This document shows, in pieces, positions 41,365-49,254 of a DNA stretch of 64,000 nucleotides. Each line of letters begins with the position of its first letter. Positions within the stretch are counted from its first letter, which is position 1. The notes beneath the pieces were generated by a model that was given only the letters and a program-made list of their open reading frames with translations, was not told where the DNA came from and searched no databases. The stretch lies in contig DATBHR010000077.1 of assembly GCA_036557365.1 (NCBI GenBank), forward strand, positions 310,001 through 374,000, in the 5' to 3' direction. The DNA comes from DATKHR01 sp036557365 (GTDB taxonomy: Bacteria > Acidobacteriota > Vicinamibacteria > Vicinamibacterales > CAVVIG01). The position numbers were made by a program, and so were the translations under genes.

Positions 41365-41392
41365 AATCCGCAATCCGCAATCCTCGATTCGC
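41365..41392. repeat. four heptamer units (AATCCGC type) in the smc leader
   Basis: AATCCGC 41365-41371 and 41372-41378, AATCCTC 41379-41385, GATTCGC 41386-41392. Shared with the array at 16432-16452. Confidence 0.7.
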
Positions 41393-41444
41393 AACGTGAA
41401 GTTGGCTGGGAAGCAACTAGATACGACCGATCCGAACCCGCTCA

Positions 41445-41464
41445 CCTGCCGAACCGTCGGCAGG
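41445..41464. other. perfect hairpin in the smc leader
   Basis: CCTGCCGA (41445-41452) and TCGGCAGG (41457-41464) enclose a 4-nt loop. It lies about 145 nt upstream of the smc start, inside the predicted leader. There is no T-tract on either strand. Confidence 0.55.
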
Positions 41465-41490
41465 AGGCCCCCGGGCTTGAAACGGCCGTC

Positions 41491-41519
41491 AGTGTAACAA
41501 GGCCTAGCTATAGGGACAA
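41491..41519 (-). promoter_or_regulatory. sigma-70-like promoter for smc
   Basis: On the minus strand TTGTCC (41519-41514), a 17-bp spacer and TACACT (41496-41491). Each box matches 4 of 6 consensus bases. The start would fall near 41484, giving a leader of about 183 nt that contains the hairpin and the heptamer array. Confidence 0.5.
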
Positions 41520-41617
41520 GTCGAAACTACAACCCACTATATGGGGCCTAAGACCTAACTGACCTCGACCGTCTGTTCCCGTCGAAGTCCCCCGTCCTCG
41601 AGCCCCTCGTCCGTCGC

Positions 41618-43246
41618 TCAGTTCGCCTTCGTGCGGGCGCCTTTGTTCATCTCCGTCAGTTTCAGCGCCTCGCCGAACAGGTTCATCGCGGCCACTGCCT
41701 GCGGATCGACCTGCACCAGGTGACGCCGCGCATCGGAGATGCCGAACACGGCGTTGTCGATTTCAAACCGGATCATCGCCTTGATGAAATCGAGGTCCTT
41801 CGCGAAGGCATCGTCGTCCATGCGGAAGTGATCGGTCTTCATCTGCTGCTTGAAATCCGCGACCATCCCATCGTCCACGACGAAGTTGCGCTTGACGACC
41901 TGCCGGCCGGTTGACTGCTGCGTGATGCGCGTGTCGCCTTCGGCGGCGAACTTCTGCGCGTAGTTCTGGAACTCGCCGCGTGCGTAGAGCGAGCGACCGT
42001 AGCGGCCGGGATTGAATCCTTCGATCGGCCCGGCGACGCGCTTGTCTGGCTCGATGCCGCCGCCGCTGTAGACCGCACGGCCGGCGTCGGTGTGCTTGAG
42101 ATCCGACGGGTTGTGCGGCTTGTTCGCGTCCTGATCGCGGAGCGAGTAGCTCAGATATTCGTCGAAGCTCGCGTCCCACGGACGCTGAATCAGGCGGCCG
42201 CTCGGCGTGTAGTAGTGCGCGGTCGTCAGCGCGAGACCCGCGCCGGCGCTGATCCGGTAGACCGACTGCACGAGCGCTTTGCCGAACGTCGTCTCGCCGA
42301 CGACGTACGCGCGGTCGTGATCCTGGAGCGCGCCGGTCACGATTTCCGCGGCGCTGGCGCTGTTGCGGTTCGCGAGCATCACGATCGGAATCTCCGTGAA
42401 CTCGCTTTCTTCGGTTGCGCGATAGTCCTGGTCGGAGTTGGCGACGCGGCCTCGCGTGTAGACGATCATCTTCCCCTTGGGAAGGAATTCGTTCGACACC
42501 TTGATGGCCTGATCGAGCGGGCCGCCCGGATTGTTCCGGATGTCGAACAGCAGCCGCCGCATGCCTTTCGACGCGAGATCGTGCAGCGCGTGCTTGACGT
42601 CGCGATCCGTGTTCTCGCCGAAGTCCTGCATCCGGATGTAGCCGGTCGTCGAGTCGATCATGAAATACGCAGGAACGGTGGGAATGTAGACCTCGTCGCG
42701 CGCCAGCTCGAAGGGAATCGACTGCTCATACCCGCGGCGCTTCACGTCGATGTGGACGATCGTCCCCTTCGGCCCGCGCAGCTTCCGCTGCGCCTGGTCG
42801 ACGGTCCAGCCCTTGGCGTCCTCGGACTCGACGCGCGAGAACACGTCGCCGCGTCGAATGCCCTTCTTGTACGCGGGCGATCCCTCGAACACGTTCATCG
42901 CGGTCACGTCGCCGTCGATCACCTGAATCGACACGCCGATGCCGTAGTACCGGCCTTCCTGACGCTCGCGCATCTGCGCGTACTCGCGCGGCGTGAAGTA
43001 GCTCGAATGCGGATCGAGCGTCGCGAGCATGCCGCGGATGGAACTGGTGACGAGCGCTTCGGAATCGACCGTGTCGATGTAGCTCGTCTCGATCGCGTTC
43101 AGCGCCGCGGTGAACGCCCGGTAGTGTTCCGGAATCTTGTCTTCGGTCGCCAGCGCATTGCGTCCGAACAACCCACCGACGAGTGCGGACACCACGATGG
43201 CGAAGACGACGGCGGGCAGGGGACGGTAGCGTCGCATACTCGGCAT
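41618..43246 (-). CDS. ctpA: S41 family C-terminal processing peptidase
   Basis: 542 residues from ATG 43246; a TTG 27 nt further upstream is less likely. The N-terminal hydrophobic segment (about 6-28) exports it. The PDZ domain (about 100-180) has YYGIGVSIQVIDGDVTAMNVFEGSPAYKKGIRRGD. The catalytic dyad is Ser in MLANRNSASAAEIV and Lys in GETTFGKALVQ, followed by TTAHYYTPSGRLIQ. It cleaves envelope proteins at the C-terminus, for example peptidoglycan hydrolases. The C-terminal 150 residues extend past the catalytic core. Confidence 0.95.
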   Translation of the reverse strand: MPSMRRYRPLPAVVFAIVVSALVGGLFGRNALATEDKIPEHYRAFTAALNAIETSYIDTVDSEALVTSSIRGMLATLDPHSSYFTPREYAQMRERQEGRYYGIGVSIQVIDGDVTAMNVFEGSPAYKKGIRRGDVFSRVESEDAKGWTVDQAQRKLRGPKGTIVHIDVKRRGYEQSIPFELARDEVYIPTVPAYFMIDSTTGYIRMQDFGENTDRDVKHALHDLASKGMRRLLFDIRNNPGGPLDQAIKVSNEFLPKGKMIVYTRGRVANSDQDYRATEESEFTEIPIVMLANRNSASAAEIVTGALQDHDRAYVVGETTFGKALVQSVYRISAGAGLALTTAHYYTPSGRLIQRPWDASFDEYLSYSLRDQDANKPHNPSDLKHTDAGRAVYSGGGIEPDKRVAGPIEGFNPGRYGRSLYARGEFQNYAQKFAAEGDTRITQQSTGRQVVKRNFVVDDGMVADFKQQMKTDHFRMDDDAFAKDLDFIKAMIRFEIDNAVFGISDARRHLVQVDPQAVAAMNLFGEALKLTEMNKGARTKAN

Positions 43247-43306
43247 GGTAGCAGATAACTTCCTTACAAACAACGACTTCTGAGCATCCGGCGGTCCCGG
43301 TATTTC

Positions 43307-43336
43307 TTGACCCGAATGCGACCCGGTTCCTATAAT
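43307..43336 (+). promoter_or_regulatory. near-consensus sigma-70 promoter for tatAC
   Basis: TTGACC (43307-43312), 18-bp spacer, TATAAT (43331-43336). The best sigma-70 match in the window. The leader would be about 48 nt, ending with AGGA 5 nt before the tatA ATG. Confidence 0.75.
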
Positions 43337-43390
43337 GACGACACCGGCCCGCCGACGGTTTTGGAACAGGTCTGAGGAAAGCAGGACACT

Positions 43391-43666
43391 ATGTTTGGTT
43401 CTATTGGCATGCCAGAGCTGATCATCATTTTCGTGATCGCTCTGATTATCTTCGGGCCTCGCAAGCTTCCTGAGCTCGGCCGTTCGCTCGGCAAGAGCCT
43501 CGCTGAATTCAAGAAGGCGTCGAACGAGCTCCGGAGCACGCTCGAAGAGGAAATCCGCATCGAGGAGCAGAAGGAAGCCACCAAACCGACGCCGGCCGCC
43601 ACGACCGTCGTCAGTTCACCGGCCCCGCATCTGGACGAACCGGCGCGCCAGGATCACAGCGCGTAG
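43391..43666 (+). CDS. tatA: twin-arginine translocase subunit TatA
   Basis: 91 residues. One N-terminal membrane helix (MPELIIIFVIALIIF, about 7-21), the hinge FGPRKLPELG and an amphipathic helix (RSLGKSLAEFKKASNELRS) are typical of TatA/TatE/TatB. The Thr/Pro/Ala-rich tail is non-conserved. With TatC it forms the pore for folded Tat substrates. No separate TatB gene is next to it, so this may be a TatA that also serves TatB's role, as in minimal Tat systems. Confidence 0.96.
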   Translation: MFGSIGMPELIIIFVIALIIFGPRKLPELGRSLGKSLAEFKKASNELRSTLEEEIRIEEQKEATKPTPAATTVVSSPAPHLDEPARQDHSA

Positions 43667-43686
43667 CGCGCAGGCTTTCGCGGCAG

Positions 43687-44508
43687 ATGGCCCTCGTTCC
43701 CTTCCCGGGCACGCAGACCGGCGCCTACAAGGCGCTTCCGCCAGACGATGATGATGATTCGCTGAGCGGAAAGATGTCGTTTCTGGAGCATCTCGACGAG
43801 CTCCGGAAACGCATCGTCAACGCGTGCATCGCCATCGGCGTCGGCATCATCATCAGCTTCTTCTTCATCGACAAGATTTTCAATTTCCTCCTCGCGCCGA
43901 CGCGGAAGGTCCTCCCGCCAGGCGTGAAGATGATCTACACGCAGCCTGGCGAAGCGTTCGGGATGTACGTGACCGTCTCGCTGATCGCGGGCGCGGCCAT
44001 CGCATCGCCGTTCGTGATGTATCAGGTCTGGCGGTTCATCGCGCCGGGTCTGTACTCGAACGAGAAGCGCATGGCGATTCCGTTCGTCCTGTTCACCACG
44101 CTCGGATTCCTCGCGGGCGCGGCGTTCAATCACTACGTCGCGTTCCCCTTCATGATGGCGTTCTTCGCCAGTTTCAACGGCATCGACCTCTCGTTCATGC
44201 CGCGCCTGGAAGATACGTTCGGGCTGTATACGAAAATGCTGCTCGGCATGGGCGTCGTCTTCCAGATGCCGACCGTCGTCTACTTCCTGGCGAAAATGCA
44301 GCTCGTGACCGCCGGCTTCCTCTGGAAGCACGGCAAGTACGCGATCCTCATCGCGTACGTCATCGCGGCGGTCATCACACCAACCGGCGATCCGATGAAC
44401 CAGACGATTTTTGCCGCGCCGATGATCGTTCTGTATTTCCTCAGCATCATCGTGGCGTGGGTGGTCGGACCGAAGCGTTCCAGCCGCACAGACGACGAAG
44501 AAGCGTAA
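43687..44508 (+). CDS. tatC: Sec-independent translocase TatC
   Basis: 273 residues. After an acidic N-terminal extension (PPDDDDDSLSGK), the TatC motif FLEHLDELRKRI opens a six-helix membrane protein: helices near 45-65, 100-125, 137-165, 185-200, 215-232 and 238-255. MYQVWRFIAPGLYSNEKR is the characteristic loop that helps bind the twin-Arg signal. The start is 20 bp after tatA, so the two form one operon. Confidence 0.97.
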   Translation: MALVPFPGTQTGAYKALPPDDDDDSLSGKMSFLEHLDELRKRIVNACIAIGVGIIISFFFIDKIFNFLLAPTRKVLPPGVKMIYTQPGEAFGMYVTVSLIAGAAIASPFVMYQVWRFIAPGLYSNEKRMAIPFVLFTTLGFLAGAAFNHYVAFPFMMAFFASFNGIDLSFMPRLEDTFGLYTKMLLGMGVVFQMPTVVYFLAKMQLVTAGFLWKHGKYAILIAYVIAAVITPTGDPMNQTIFAAPMIVLYFLSIIVAWVVGPKRSSRTDDEEA

Positions 44509-44653
44509 ACTCGCGCTCTCTCTTCACACACCTGCAAGTCGTTGATTGACTTCGCGTACAGCTCGACCGTACGATAACGGACGAGCTTCTGGGGTTCCGT
44601 CCGGTCGACATCATGTCGCCTGCAGACGCTGTTACCGCGAGGGGTGCGGCTCG

Positions 44654-46354
44654 ATGAGCAGATGGTGTCGATGCATCGCGTTGGTGGCCGTCTGCGCCTC
44701 GATCTCAGGCGTCGCTGCCGCCCAGACGCAACCCGCCAACGGACAACCACCGACGCCAGCTCCCGACGATCGACGTCCCGCGACCACCACGTTCATGGGC
44801 GACGCCGGTTTGTGGTTCGTGCCATCGGCCGACGTCCTGCCGGACGGCCAGTGGTCCGCGAGCGCGTATCGGCGCGGCACCAACTGGATGCAGGGATACA
44901 CGAACGTCGCTGATTTTGCCGGCACGTTCGGCTACGGCTTCAAGGGCCGCACGGAATTTTTCGGATCGTTTCTCGTCGACACGCGGATCGATCGTGACGT
45001 CCGCCCGCTCTTCGTGAACGACCGGACGTTTGGCGGCGTGATCGATCGCTATCCCGGCGTGAAGCAGGGATGGACCGGCGACAACCTCGGCGACTTCTAC
45101 ATCGGCGCCAAGTACAACATCTGGTCGGAATCGAGGCTGAATCCCGCGGCGCTCGCCGTGCGCGCCATCCTCAAGCTCCCCACCGGCAGCGTCGACAATG
45201 GCACCGGCACCGGAAACGTCGATTTGGGCTTCGACGCGATCGTCAGCAAGGAATTTTCTGAGCTCGTTGACGCGTCGGGTTACGCGGGCTGGGAATTTCG
45301 CGGCCAGCCGGACGGCTTCGACGCGCCGTCAGGCGCGTTCCGCTGGGGCGCGGGCGCCGGCTTCCCGTCGCGCCGCGCGGGACGACTTTCCGCCGAGCTC
45401 GACGGAACTGTCCCGTCGAGCGGCACGATCACGTTCACCGGCCCGATCGCGTTGTGCGTGGACTGCGGGACGATTCCAGTCGTCGCGAACACCGAGAATC
45501 TGACGCGCGCCACGCTCGGCCTCACGTTTCAGTCGAAGAAGGGATTCTTCGGCGGCGTCGGCGTCAGCTGGAACTTCCCCACGACCGCGCGATCGTCGGC
45601 ATTCAATCCCGAAGGCGGCGTGACCGGCGATTACGTCGACTGGCAATTCCGCATCGGATATCACCCGGGCACCCGCGTCTACGTCGCGCCCGCGCCGCCG
45701 CCGCAGCCGCCGCCGGAACTGCCGCCGGCGCAGAATCGTCCGCCCACCGTCATGGCGCGATGCGAGCCGTGCACGATCGAAGTTGGACGCAGCGTCGCCG
45801 TCAGCGGCGACGCCGCCGACCCTGACGCCGACTCGCTGACGTATCGCTGGACGGCGCCTGCCGGTGCCTTTCAGAACGCCGGCGACCGCCAGACGCTGTG
45901 GACTGCGCCGCAGCAGGAAGGACCAGTCCCGGCGACGATCACGGTCAGCGACGGGCACGGCGCCACCGCCTCCGATTCGGTCACGATCCAGGTCGTCCGG
46001 ACGCAGCCGGTCGTCGAGCTCAACTTCGAAGACGTCTACTTCGACTTCGACCGCTCGACGCTGCGGCCGGAAGCGCTGCGTCTGCTCGACGACGCCGTCG
46101 TCAGGCTCCGCGCAAATCCCGACAAGAGCATCGTCATCGAAGGGCACACGTGCAACATCGGTACGGCCGAATACAATCTGGCGCTCGGCAGCCGACGCGC
46201 GAACAGCGTCCGTGACTATCTGCTGTCGCGCGGCGTGCCGGCGAACCGGATGGAAACGCGCAGCTACGGCGAAGAGCGCCCGAAGTTCGACAACGCGCGC
46301 GAGGAGACGCGCCGCCTGAATCGCCGCGCGGCGTTGGTCGTCAAAGTTCAATAG
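44654..46354 (+). CDS. OmpA-family outer-membrane-type protein with Ig/PKD-like domain
   Basis: 566 residues from ATG 44654 with GAGGGG about 10 nt upstream. A signal peptide ends AAAQ (about residue 24). Residues about 40-345 form a beta-rich part with aromatic/Gly strands, probably a membrane barrel. A Pro-rich hinge (PAPPPQPPPELPP) precedes an Ig/PKD-like domain (about 370-450). The OmpA-like peptidoglycan-binding domain (about 460-566) starts VYFDFDRSTLRPEA and contains the Asp and Arg used to bind diaminopimelate (NLALGSRRANSVRDYL). It links outer membrane and cell wall. Confidence 0.93.
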   Translation: MSRWCRCIALVAVCASISGVAAAQTQPANGQPPTPAPDDRRPATTTFMGDAGLWFVPSADVLPDGQWSASAYRRGTNWMQGYTNVADFAGTFGYGFKGRTEFFGSFLVDTRIDRDVRPLFVNDRTFGGVIDRYPGVKQGWTGDNLGDFYIGAKYNIWSESRLNPAALAVRAILKLPTGSVDNGTGTGNVDLGFDAIVSKEFSELVDASGYAGWEFRGQPDGFDAPSGAFRWGAGAGFPSRRAGRLSAELDGTVPSSGTITFTGPIALCVDCGTIPVVANTENLTRATLGLTFQSKKGFFGGVGVSWNFPTTARSSAFNPEGGVTGDYVDWQFRIGYHPGTRVYVAPAPPPQPPPELPPAQNRPPTVMARCEPCTIEVGRSVAVSGDAADPDADSLTYRWTAPAGAFQNAGDRQTLWTAPQQEGPVPATITVSDGHGATASDSVTIQVVRTQPVVELNFEDVYFDFDRSTLRPEALRLLDDAVVRLRANPDKSIVIEGHTCNIGTAEYNLALGSRRANSVRDYLLSRGVPANRMETRSYGEERPKFDNAREETRRLNRRAALVVKVQ

Positions 46355-46377
46355 GGTGCACGAGTACTCGGGTACAC

Positions 46378-46452
46378 CGGTGCACGGGCAAGTACGCGGT
46401 GCGCGGTGCATAGGCAAGTACGCGGTGCTCGGTGCCCGGTGCACAGGCAAGG
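46378..46452. repeat. compound array of CGGTGCN heptamers and GGCAAG spacers
   Basis: CGGTGCN occurs at 46378-46384, 46397-46403, 46404-46410, 46423-46429, 46430-46436 and 46437-46443. Three 9-12-bp GGCAAG blocks (46385-46396, 46411-46422, 46444-46452) are interspersed. It lies immediately after the OmpA gene. Confidence 0.8.
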
Positions 46453-46500
46453 TGCTCGAGTGCGGCCAATAGCTTCGCAGATGTAATTTCTGTTGCGCCC

Positions 46501-46591
46501 GTGCATTCCGGTTGCATTCCTGCGTTGGTGCATTCGCGCATTGGTGCACTTATGCATTGGTGCATTTATGCATTGGTGCATTGACGCATCC
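46501..46591. repeat. array of about ten 8-bp GTGCATTS units
   Basis: Octamers GTGCATTC/G/T and ATGCATTG alternate from 46501 to 46591, with one 11-bp exception near 46509. It is the same unit as in the nusA-infB spacer. Together with the previous array it fills most of the 280-bp gap before the HEAT-repeat gene; no gene is seen there. Confidence 0.85.
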
Positions 46592-46597
46592 CGCCAT

Positions 46598-46628
46598 TTG
46601 ACGCCGCGCCCGTCGTTTGTGCTTTGAT
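46598..46628 (+). promoter_or_regulatory. possible promoter of the HEAT-repeat gene
   Basis: TTGACG (46598-46603) and TTTGAT (46623-46628) are separated by 19 bp; the -10 ends 6 nt before ATG 46635, so the message would be leaderless. Confidence 0.35.
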
Positions 46629-46634
46629 CAGGCG

Positions 46635-47684
46635 ATGACGATCAGGGCCTCGTCGGCGAAAGAAGTCGAGCAGCTGATTGCCGACCTCGCCGCGGCGAAA
46701 CCGGTCGCCCGCGAAGCCGCGATCGCGAGGCTGACGATCATCGGGTCGCGCGCGGTCGCGCGCCTGATCGCGCTGGCGACGTCCGACGCCTCGTCCGACG
46801 CAAGAATCGCCGCCCTCCGCGCGCTCGAAGGCATCGGCGATCCGCGCGGCCTCTCACTGGGACTGAAAATATCGGTCGATCGGGACGACCGCGTGGGCGT
46901 GTCCGGGATCGCGCTTCTGCGGACGTTTATCCGCTCCGCGAACGGCGCAGCCGTGGTCGATCATCTGAGCGCTCTGGCGCTCGATCGCGGACGGAGGGTC
47001 GCTATCCGTCTTGCGGCCATCAACGCCATTCAGGATCTGGGTCCATCCGCCGCCGGGCCGCTCGTCGCCTCGCTCGCCGACGATCCCGATCTTGGGCCTC
47101 AGCTCGAAGGCGCGGTCGATAAAAAGGGCGCGAAGGCTGATCCCGTCGCGCTGCTGGATGAAGCCGTGGCCAACGGTTTGCCCGACGATCCCGCGGCGCT
47201 GCGAACGGCGATCGCAAGCGAGGGTCACGCTGTGCCACTGGCAGCGCTGCATCAGATCGTCGAGCGCGTGCGAGAACGTGAAGCCGTCGAAACAGGCGCG
47301 ACGCGCGATAAATGGACAGCCGTTCGCGCCGCCGCACATCTGGCGCTGGCGAAGCGAGACAGCCGACTCGCGCTGTACGACCTGCGCGAGGCGCTCGAAA
47401 AAAGCACGCGTCCGCTGCCGGTGGACGTTCTCGCCGCGCTGGCACTTATCGGCGACGCGTCGTGCGTCGAGCCGATCGCGGCCTCGTACTCTAGGACGAA
47501 CGACGAGTGGTGGCGGGATCGTCTGCGCGACACGTTTCACGCGATCGTGGAGCGTGAGGGCCTGACGCGCCGAAGCGCCGCCGTCAAGCGCGTGGAACAG
47601 AAGAGAAAAGGGGCGCTCGATCTGCTATGGACCGGCAACGGCACGAGCGCGTCCCGCCCGCGACGACAGCGCCGCGCGACCTGA
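46635..47684 (+). CDS. HEAT-repeat protein
   Basis: 349 residues from ATG 46635. The chain is almost all alpha-helical and built from paired helices such as PVAREAAIARLTIIGSRAVARLIAL, DARIAALRALEGIGDPRGL and RRVAIRLAAINAIQDLGPSAAGPLVASL, typical of HEAT-like repeats (about 20-330). There is no signal peptide. The C-terminus ends in a basic tail rich in Ser and Arg (SASRPRRQRR). Such proteins are scaffolds; no enzyme motif is seen. It is convergent with proS. Confidence 0.85.
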   Translation: MTIRASSAKEVEQLIADLAAAKPVAREAAIARLTIIGSRAVARLIALATSDASSDARIAALRALEGIGDPRGLSLGLKISVDRDDRVGVSGIALLRTFIRSANGAAVVDHLSALALDRGRRVAIRLAAINAIQDLGPSAAGPLVASLADDPDLGPQLEGAVDKKGAKADPVALLDEAVANGLPDDPAALRTAIASEGHAVPLAALHQIVERVREREAVETGATRDKWTAVRAAAHLALAKRDSRLALYDLREALEKSTRPLPVDVLAALALIGDASCVEPIAASYSRTNDEWWRDRLRDTFHAIVEREGLTRRSAAVKRVEQKRKGALDLLWTGNGTSASRPRRQRRAT

Positions 47685-47700
47685 CTCACACGAACTGCCC

Positions 47701-47727
47701 ACCTGACCGACCTGCCCTACCCGACCG
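47701..47727. repeat. three 9-bp units between the HEAT gene and proS
   Basis: ACCTGACCG (47701-47709), ACCTGCCCT (47710-47718) and ACCCGACCG (47719-47727) stand in the convergent spacer. Confidence 0.6.
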
Positions 47728-47735
47728 ACCCGGCG

Positions 47736-49184
47736 CTAGTACGCCTTCGCGAACCAGACCTCGAACTTCGCCGGGTTGTCGCAGCGGATGCACCGACCGT
47801 GCATCGCGGGCTGTTCGAGCGGCATGTTACGAATCGTCGCCTGCGTGTCGGTCTTGATCTGCGCTTCGCAGTCGGCGGCACCGCACCAGGGCGCGACGAG
47901 GAAACCGGGACGGCCTTCCATTTCCGCCGTGAACTCGGCGTAGGTCTCGACGCGCCTCGTGTGCTCGTCGCGGAATGTGCGCGCGCGCTCGAACAGGTTC
48001 TTCTGGACCTCGTCGAGGAGTTGTGCGAGTCGACCTGGCAGGCCGTCGATCGACAGATCCTGTTTCTCGCCGGTGTCGCGGCGCGCAACGCGGACGGTGC
48101 CCTTCTCGATGTCTTTCGGGCCGATCTCGACGCGCAGCGGTACGCCCCGCAGTTCCCATTCCGCAAATTTCCAGCCCGGACGCTCGTCGCGTTCGTCGAG
48201 CGTGACGCGCAGGCCGGCGGCCTCCAGCGCGTGGCGAAGCTCCGTGGCCTTGGGCAGCACGGTTTGGCGCCAGTCGTCGCGACCGATCGGGACGATGACC
48301 GCCTGATACGGAGCGAGCCGGGGCGGCAGCACCAGGCCGCTGTCATCACCGTGGGTCATGATGACGCCGCCGACCAGCCGCGTCGACACGCCCCACGACG
48401 TGCCCCAGACGTGTTGCACGGTCTTGTCGCGTCCCTGGAACGTGATGTCGAAGGCCTTGGCAAAGTTCTGCCCGAGGTTGTGTGACGTTCCCGCCTGCAG
48501 CGCGCGGCCGTCACCCATGAGCGCCTCTATCGAATAAGTCCGCAGCGCGCCGGCGAATTTTTCGCTCTCGCTCTTCTGCCCTTTGATGACCGGCATCGCG
48601 AGTACTTCCTCGGACACGCGCGCGTACGTATCGAGGATCATCAGCGTCTCCGCCTGCGCCTCGTCGTGCGTTTCGTGCGCCGTATGTCCTTCCTGCCACA
48701 GGAACTCGGTCGTGCGCAGGAACGGACGCGTCACTTTTTCCCAGCGGACGACGTTTGCCCACTGATTGATCAGGATGGGCAGGTCGCGCCACGACTGGAT
48801 CCACTTCGCGTACATGTAGCCGATGATTGCTTCCGACGTCGGCCGCACGACCAGCTTCTCCTCGAGTTCCTCGCCGCCGCCGTGCGTCACGTAGGCGACC
48901 TGCGGCGCGAACCCTTCGACGTGCTCGGCTTCCTTGTGCAGGAAGCTCTCGGGGATGAAGAGCGGAAAGTACGCGTTCGTGTGCCCGGTCTTCTTGAACT
49001 CCTTGTCGAAGGCCTGCTGAATCTGCTCCCAGATGGCGAACCCGTACGGCCGGATGACCATGCAGCCTTTGACCGGCGAATAGTCGGCCAGCTCCGCGCG
49101 GCGCACCACGTCGAGGTACCACTGGGAAAAATCCTGCGACCGTGGAGTGATCTCGGTCACGAACGATTCCTTGTTCTTCGCCAT
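47736..49184 (-). CDS. proS: prolyl-tRNA synthetase, archaeal/eukaryotic type
   Basis: 482 residues from ATG 49184. Class II motifs: motif 1 IWEQIQQAFDKEFKKTGH..YFPLF, motif 2 RWEKVTRPFLRTTEFLWQEGHTAH, motif 3 region HGDDSGLVLPP. VRPTSEAIIGYMYAKWI is the class II substrate loop. It lacks the editing domain of the longer bacterial ProRS (about 570 residues) and has the short zinc-type C-terminal extension with Cys residues (APWCGAADCEAQI; CIRCDNPAKFEVWFAKAY). This is the eukaryote/archaeal-like ProRS found in some bacteria. It lies 70 bp downstream of nadB on the same strand. Confidence 0.97.
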   Translation of the reverse strand: MAKNKESFVTEITPRSQDFSQWYLDVVRRAELADYSPVKGCMVIRPYGFAIWEQIQQAFDKEFKKTGHTNAYFPLFIPESFLHKEAEHVEGFAPQVAYVTHGGGEELEEKLVVRPTSEAIIGYMYAKWIQSWRDLPILINQWANVVRWEKVTRPFLRTTEFLWQEGHTAHETHDEAQAETLMILDTYARVSEEVLAMPVIKGQKSESEKFAGALRTYSIEALMGDGRALQAGTSHNLGQNFAKAFDITFQGRDKTVQHVWGTSWGVSTRLVGGVIMTHGDDSGLVLPPRLAPYQAVIVPIGRDDWRQTVLPKATELRHALEAAGLRVTLDERDERPGWKFAEWELRGVPLRVEIGPKDIEKGTVRVARRDTGEKQDLSIDGLPGRLAQLLDEVQKNLFERARTFRDEHTRRVETYAEFTAEMEGRPGFLVAPWCGAADCEAQIKTDTQATIRNMPLEQPAMHGRCIRCDNPAKFEVWFAKAY

Positions 49185-49254
49185 CGGCAAACGGTTCCCT
49201 TCGGGTTGGCGAAGGCGGCGGGGACACCCCGGGCGCCCTCAGACGCGCTGAGTC

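Larger units (their letters stand above)
41302..41617. other. 316-bp non-coding region upstream of smc
   Basis: No gene is seen. From smc outward it holds: GCGGAT-type motifs (41327-41350), four AATCCGC-like heptamers (41365-41392, the same unit as in the methyltransferase gene), a perfect 8-bp hairpin (41445-41464), a promoter reading towards smc (41491-41519) and an AT-richer tail to the ctpA stop. Confidence 0.6.

Noticed and set aside
41430..41480. tRNA-like segment on the minus strand upstream of smc
   Set aside because: A GGTTCG-like T-loop and a hairpin are present, but no acceptor stem or anticodon arm can be folded around them.
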